DNA of 64,000 bases, taken from Dysosmobacter segnis. GTDB taxonomy: Bacteria; Bacillota; Clostridia; Oscillospirales; Oscillospiraceae. The stretch covers positions 248,001 to 312,000 of the forward strand of contig NZ_JACOQI010000001.1 of assembly GCF_014297285.1 (NCBI RefSeq), read 5' to 3'. The notes beneath the pieces were generated by a model. The model saw nothing but the letters and a program-made list of their open reading frames with translations. It was not told the origin of the DNA and ran no database searches. The stretch's first letter is position 1; every line of letters begins with the position of its first letter. This document shows positions 59,565 to 64,000 of this stretch, piece after piece. A program made the translations under genes and the position numbers.

Positions 59565-61196
59565 ATGGAAGAACTGATGAAGAAAACGAAGGCGGGTCAG
59601 TCTGCGCCTGCGTCCGAAACGGAGCCGAAAAAGAAATTCGGCCTGCCCAAGAGCAAGAAAGCAAAAAAATGGATGAAAATTGCCATTGCCGCGGTGGTGA
59701 TCGCCGCTGTGGCGGCAGGCTGCATGGCCAGGGCATCCAAAAAGGCAAACGCCTATCTCGGCGGTAGCTATCTGGTGGCTCAGGCCACCCGGCAGGATCT
59801 GACGCTGTCCGTTACTGGAACGGCGACCCTGAAGCCCGCAGATTCTTATAACGTCACCACTCTGATCTCCGGTGAGATCGAAAACGCACCCTTTGAGCTG
59901 GGCGATTTGGTGGATAAGGGGGATCTGTTGTTTGCCCTGAACAGCAGCGACGCCCAGAACAATGTGGATCGGGCGGAGATTTCCGTGGCGCAGGCCAAAA
60001 TGGCCTATCAGCAGGCCAAGGAGGCGCTGAACCCCGTGGCTTCCATCAGCGGTACGATTCAGGAGCTGTATGTCCACAACGGCGACAGTGTGAACGCAGG
60101 TGCTCAGATCGCCAAGATCACCTCCAGCATGGATCTGTCCATCGACTTCCTGTTCCCCTACGCCAGCCCCACGGACTTCTATGTGGGTCAGGCGGCCACG
60201 GTGTATATCGGCAATTATGACGCCCCGGTGAGCGGCACGGTGGATTCCGTGTCCAACTCCACCAGCATTACCAGCAACGGCCTGTCCGCCGTCAGCGTCC
60301 GGGTGAAGCTGGCGAATCCCGGCGCTGTCTCGGATTCCTTCACGGCCTCTGCCCGGATCGGCAATTACGCCAGCTACGGCCAGACGCCCATCAATCTGGG
60401 TGGAGCCACCATTGTCTACGCCGGTGCCAGCGGCACCATTCAGGGCTTGAATAAGCTGGCGGGCAGCACCGTCAAGCAGGGGGAGCCCCTGTGCACTGTG
60501 GAGTCCGCCGATGCCCGGAACCGGGTGGAGAACGCCCGGCTGAGTCTGCAGAATGCGGAACTGGCGGCCTCTATGGCAGCGGACAGTCTGGATGATTACA
60601 ACATCACCTCTCAGATCACCGGCACCGTGATCGAAAAGAATTTCAAGGCCGGTGACAAGGTGGAGGGCATGAACTCCGGTTCTCTGGCAGTGGTTTATGA
60701 CATGAGCTACTTGAAGCTGGAAATGGCCGTGGATGAACTGGATATCAGCAAGGTGGAGGCGGGCCAGTCCGTCACCATCACTGCGGACGCGGTGGAAGGG
60801 CAGACCTTCACCGGAGTGGTGGACAACGTCAGCATCAACGGTACCACGGCGGGCGGCGCCACCAGCTATCCCGTGACCATCCTCATCAAGGATTACGGCG
60901 ACCTCAAGCCGGGTATGAATGTCTCCGCTACCATCGAGGGCGACCGGGTCCCCAATGCCCTGTGCATCCCCGTGGACGCTGTGAACCGGGGCAACACCGT
61001 GACAGTCCCCGGCCCCGGCGCCATGAACGCGGACAATACCGCCGTGGCGGATGTCTCCAAGCTGGAAACACGGGAAGTGACGCTGGGCAAGAGCGACGGC
61101 GATTTCATCGAGGTCACCGGCGGTCTGGAAGAGGGGGACACTGTCCTGATCCCCAACCAAAGCTCTAACATGATGGCCGAAATGATGGGGATGTAA
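59565..61196 (+). CDS. MacA/HlyD-type efflux adaptor
   Basis: This 543-residue adaptor has a charged N-terminus, one membrane helix (about 38-58), then a barrel-sandwich/HlyD region with a coiled-coil hairpin (about 135-160) and several lipoyl-like segments. In Gram-positive bacteria it would sit at the outer membrane face and work with a MacB-type transporter. AAGGAG precedes its ATG, and the ATPase gene follows after 3 bases. Confidence 0.92.
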   Translation: MEELMKKTKAGQSAPASETEPKKKFGLPKSKKAKKWMKIAIAAVVIAAVAAGCMARASKKANAYLGGSYLVAQATRQDLTLSVTGTATLKPADSYNVTTLISGEIENAPFELGDLVDKGDLLFALNSSDAQNNVDRAEISVAQAKMAYQQAKEALNPVASISGTIQELYVHNGDSVNAGAQIAKITSSMDLSIDFLFPYASPTDFYVGQAATVYIGNYDAPVSGTVDSVSNSTSITSNGLSAVSVRVKLANPGAVSDSFTASARIGNYASYGQTPINLGGATIVYAGASGTIQGLNKLAGSTVKQGEPLCTVESADARNRVENARLSLQNAELAASMAADSLDDYNITSQITGTVIEKNFKAGDKVEGMNSGSLAVVYDMSYLKLEMAVDELDISKVEAGQSVTITADAVEGQTFTGVVDNVSINGTTAGGATSYPVTILIKDYGDLKPGMNVSATIEGDRVPNALCIPVDAVNRGNTVTVPGPGAMNADNTAVADVSKLETREVTLGKSDGDFIEVTGGLEEGDTVLIPNQSSNMMAEMMGM

Positions 61197-61199
61197 GCC

Positions 61200-61943
61200 A
61201 TGGAGCATCTCATTGAATTAAAAGACGTCTACAAGATCTACCACATGGGCGACGAGGACGTTCACGCCCTGGACGGCGTGAGCCTTACCATTGACAAGGG
61301 GGAGTTTGTAGCCATTGTGGGCCAGTCCGGTTCCGGCAAATCCACCGCCATGAACATCATCGGCTGTCTGGATGTGCCCACCAGCGGTACCTATCATCTG
61401 GGGGGCGTGGACGTATCCACCATGGATGATGACCAGCAGGCGGAGATCCGGAACAAAATGCTGGGGTTCATCTTCCAGCAGTATAACCTGATCCCCAAAC
61501 TGACCGTGCTGGAAAACGTGGAGCTGCCCCTGCTGTACGCCGGTGTCGGCGCGGAGGAGCGGAAGGAGCGGGCAGTGGCGGCGCTGGGCCGTGTGGGCTT
61601 GGCTGACAAGCAGAAAAATCTGCCCAGCCAGCTTTCCGGCGGTCAGCAGCAGCGGGTGTCCATCGCGAGAGCACTGGCGGGGAATCCCTCTGTCATTCTG
61701 GCGGATGAACCCACCGGCGCGCTGGACTCCCGGACGGGCCGGGAGGTGTTGGGCTTCCTCCAGAAGCTGAATCAGGAGGGGGATACCGTGGTGCTCATTA
61801 CCCACGATAACTCCATCGCCGTAAAAGCCAAGCGCATCGTCCGCCTTCAGGACGGCCGCATCATCTATGACGGTGACGCCTCCGATCCCGCCGCCGTGGT
61901 ACAGCCGGAGGAGACAGGCGCAGACGGGGAGGTGGGCGTATGA
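61200..61943 (+). CDS. MacB-type ABC transporter ATP-binding protein
   Basis: This 247-residue ATPase has Walker A GQSGSGKST, signature LSGGQQQR and Walker B ILADEPTGALD, typical of the LolD/MacB/FtsE group. It overlaps the permease gene by 4 bases. With the adaptor and permease it makes one exporter. Confidence 0.96.
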   Translation: MEHLIELKDVYKIYHMGDEDVHALDGVSLTIDKGEFVAIVGQSGSGKSTAMNIIGCLDVPTSGTYHLGGVDVSTMDDDQQAEIRNKMLGFIFQQYNLIPKLTVLENVELPLLYAGVGAEERKERAVAALGRVGLADKQKNLPSQLSGGQQQRVSIARALAGNPSVILADEPTGALDSRTGREVLGFLQKLNQEGDTVVLITHDNSIAVKAKRIVRLQDGRIIYDGDASDPAAVVQPEETGADGEVGV

Positions 61944-63184
61944 ACTTTACCCAATCCTTCAAGCTGGCGCTGAAATCTCTGAAAACCAGCAAGATGCGGG
62001 CGTTTCTCACCATGCTGGGTATCATCATCGGTGTCGGCGCCGTGATCGTGATTCTGTCTCTCGGCAACGGCATGACCAATATGATGAACAGCCAGTTTGA
62101 AAAAATGGGCTCCAATCTGATCCAGGTCATGACCTATGGCCGGGGGACCGGCGGCACCCGTGACGTGGATGTGGAGGATCTCTATGAACTGGTGGACAAA
62201 TATCCCCAGTACCTCACCGGCGTGACCCCCTATGTCTCCGCTTCTGCCAAGGTGCGCTACCAGACGGATGACTATGCCCGCACCTCGGTCTACGGCGTCA
62301 GCGAGGCGTTTTTCAAGGAGGACACCAAGGGCACCATGCAGGGGGAGACTCTTGCGGAGGGGCGCTTCCTCAGCTACATCGACGTGGATCGGCATCAGAA
62401 TGTCTGCGTCATCGGCGATTATTTGGCGCAGACCGCCTTCCGGGGCGACGCACTGGGTAAGACCATCTCTCTGAGCGGTGTGCCTTACACCGTCATCGGC
62501 GTGTTGAGTAAAAGCGGCGACAGCAGCGAGGGCAGCGCCGACGATGTGATCTACATCCCCTATGAAAACGCCCAGCGGATGGGCACCGGCACCATGATGA
62601 TGGGCACCGATGAAATGTTCCTGCTGACGGCCACCAGCCGGGATACGGCGTCCGCTGCCAAGGGCATTGTGGAAAAGCGACTGTATAAAACCTATCAGTC
62701 CTCGGACTACTACATGGTCATGACCTCCGCAGAGATGATGGATGCCATGAACACCATGATGAACACCATGCTGATCGTACTGGTGGCCATCGCCGCCATT
62801 TCCCTGCTGGTGGGCGGTATCGGCATTATGAACATCATGCTGGTGTCCGTCACGGAACGGACAAGGGAGATCGGCATCCGAAAATCTCTGGGCGCCAAGC
62901 AGAAGGACATCCGGGGCCAGTTCGTCATTGAAGCGGGCACCACCTCCGCCGTGGGCGGGGTGCTGGGCATCGTATTCGGCCTGCTGCTGGCCAGAGCTGC
63001 CACCATTGCGGTGGGGGCCATCATGTCCAGTTCCATGAACGGCATCACCTTCAGCGCGGTGCCGACTCTTTCCGACATTGCTGTCAGCTTCGGCGTCAGC
63101 GTAGGCATCGGCGTTCTGTTCGGCTACCTGCCCGCCAACAAGGCGGCCAAGCTGAACCCCATCGACGCCCTGCGGTACGATTAA
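61940..63184 (+). CDS. MacB/FtsX-type ABC transporter permease
   Basis: This 414-residue permease has one N-terminal helix (about 20-45), a large extracytoplasmic MacB_PCD domain (about 50-250) and three C-terminal FtsX helices (about 280-405) with GGIGIMNIMLVSVTERTREIG. Such mechanotransmission transporters export peptides, toxins or drugs. It completes the TetR-adaptor-ATPase-permease operon and is followed by a terminator. Confidence 0.95.
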   Translation: MNFTQSFKLALKSLKTSKMRAFLTMLGIIIGVGAVIVILSLGNGMTNMMNSQFEKMGSNLIQVMTYGRGTGGTRDVDVEDLYELVDKYPQYLTGVTPYVSASAKVRYQTDDYARTSVYGVSEAFFKEDTKGTMQGETLAEGRFLSYIDVDRHQNVCVIGDYLAQTAFRGDALGKTISLSGVPYTVIGVLSKSGDSSEGSADDVIYIPYENAQRMGTGTMMMGTDEMFLLTATSRDTASAAKGIVEKRLYKTYQSSDYYMVMTSAEMMDAMNTMMNTMLIVLVAIAAISLLVGGIGIMNIMLVSVTERTREIGIRKSLGAKQKDIRGQFVIEAGTTSAVGGVLGIVFGLLLARAATIAVGAIMSSSMNGITFSAVPTLSDIAVSFGVSVGIGVLFGYLPANKAAKLNPIDALRYD

Positions 63185-63200
63185 ATCTGTGCCATAAGTG

Positions 63201-63247
63201 AAAAGACCACCGGAGAGGTTCTGCAACCTGCTCCGGTGGCCTTTTAT
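63201..63247 (+). terminator. Terminator of the efflux operon
   Basis: GACCACCGGAG and CTCCGGTGGCC arms around a 15-base loop, then TTTTATT. Confidence 0.88.
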
Positions 63248-63271
63248 TAAAATGCGTTTCCACAATCGACG

Positions 63272-64000
63272 TTACCCTAAATCCCGGTGATCCAGCGCCG
63301 CAAGCCCAAACCGGGCGGCCATGGTGACGCGCTGGCGGTCCTCCTCCGTCTGAGCCTGCGCCAGCTGCTGCTTTAAATCCCTCAGAAACAGGCCCCGGAG
63401 GGAGTCCTCCTCCGCTTTGGCCCACAGGTCCTCCGCCAGCCGGGTCCGGTCCCGCAGTTCCAATGCGTAGAACCGGTCCGCCAGCGCCGCTTTCAGCGCG
63501 TCCGTATGGACGCTGCCCTCACCGGTCTCTCCGGTGAGCAGAATACGGTACAGGTCCTGCGCCGTGTCGGCGGGCAGCGCCGCCTCGATGGCGGCGCGGG
63601 GGTCCTGCTCGGTGACGTCCACCGTCAAAATTTCATACCGCCGCCGGGCGAAGGGGACGAAGGTAAGGCTGACCTTGCCGGAATCGTCTATCGTGCCGGA
63701 ATAAAAGCCTTTTTCCCCCAATTCGTCGAACCCCCGTCCCTCCGGGCAGCCCGGCCACGCGCAGACGGTGCCGCCAAAGGTCAAAGGCTCCGCCCCCTTG
63801 TGGATGTGTCCCAGCGCCAGATAGGCAAGGCCGCTGGCGGCGATCTCCTCCTTGCGGATGGGATCGTACCGGGCCTCCGAGGGGTCGATCTCCCCGTGGA
63901 GCAGGCCGATATGGAGCTTCCCGTCGGCGGGGGCGGTGAAGCCAGTGAGGAAGCCGTCGGCTTGTTCCCCGTGGGTAAAGGCCGCACCGTGGAGCGCCAG
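63272..64000 (-). CDS. SbcD/YhaO-like metallophosphoesterase, 3' part
   Basis: The frame is open to the window edge and encodes the C-terminal 242 residues of a calcineurin-like nuclease. Visible metal-site motifs are GLLHGEID and LALGHIHKG near the 5' side, then a cap or accessory region. Such proteins (YhaO, SbcD) act in DNA repair, usually with a large SMC-like partner. The beginning lies beyond 64000, so start and full length are unknown. Confidence 0.85.
   Translation of the reverse strand: MALHGAAFTHGEQADGFLTGFTAPADGKLHIGLLHGEIDPSEARYDPIRKEEIAASGLAYLALGHIHKGAEPLTFGGTVCAWPGCPEGRGFDELGEKGFYSGTIDDSGKVSLTFVPFARRRYEILTVDVTEQDPRAAIEAALPADTAQDLYRILLTGETGEGSVHTDALKAALADRFYALELRDRTRLAEDLWAKAEEDSLRGLFLRDLKQQLAQAQTEEDRQRVTMAARFGLAALDHRDLG

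Overview
This window looks like a chromosomal segment from an anaerobic gut Firmicute of class Clostridia, probably in or near Oscillospiraceae (Flavonifractor, Oscillibacter or Dysosmobacter-like). Supporting signs are a K+-dependent membrane pyrophosphatase, a GGGtGRT protein paired with an iron-sulfur scaffold-like protein, a flagellin lysine methylase, a tryptophan-type T-box, TTG and GTG starts with strong ribosome binding sites, and GC-rich host genes (17.7-25.4 kb and 45-64 kb) next to AT-richer mobile DNA. The species is inference only.

Region 1 (1-17.4 kb) is the right part of an integrative and conjugative element. It holds a type IV secretion block (Maff2-like end, VirB6/TrbL-like, PrgI, VirB4, NlpC/P60 hydrolase), a coupled VapD-like gene pair, two XRE repressors, a free-standing Spo0A output domain, a TnpW-like peptide gene and a large serine recombinase. 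Five copies of one palindrome sit between its genes. Its cargo includes what looks like a phase switch: a tyrosine recombinase, a 246-bp segment bounded by perfect 23-bp inverted repeats with a near-consensus promoter inside, then a 1516-residue S-layer-homology surface protein. As sequenced, the promoter points away from the surface gene, so the switch appears OFF.

Region 2 (17.4-25.5 kb) is host chromosome: tRNA-Ala next to a tRNA fragment, an operon of a voltage-gated-type potassium channel, a zinc-ribbon protein and a cation diffusion facilitator, a 25-codon mini-gene with its own promoter and terminator, hppA, and the scaffold/GGGtGRT pair.

Region 3 (25.4-45.0 kb) is a second element of about 19.6 kb inserted in the 3' end of the GGGtGRT gene. 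A 23-bp direct repeat marks both ends, and the displaced original gene end lies at 44980-45048. It carries Int, Xis, an undescribed ATPase module, a MobC-like protein and a short relaxase, a RecT/YqaJ/DUF932 set, a MoxR/VWA-metallopeptidase pair, regulators, a small-membrane-protein cassette and an MntA/HepT toxin-antitoxin pair.

Region 4 (45-64 kb) is host chromosome: an ABC importer under a tryptophan T-box, fliB, ferredoxin-type proteins, ilvE behind a leader peptide rich in Ile, Leu and Val plus a terminator, a TetM/EF-G-like GTPase fused to a YacP/Rae1-like NYN nuclease domain, an LspA-like protein, a PdaA-like deacetylase, two nucleases, a TetR-controlled MacB-type efflux operon, and the 3' part of an SbcD/YhaO-like nuclease gene. 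Diverged intergenic repeats and a duplicated palindrome punctuate this region.
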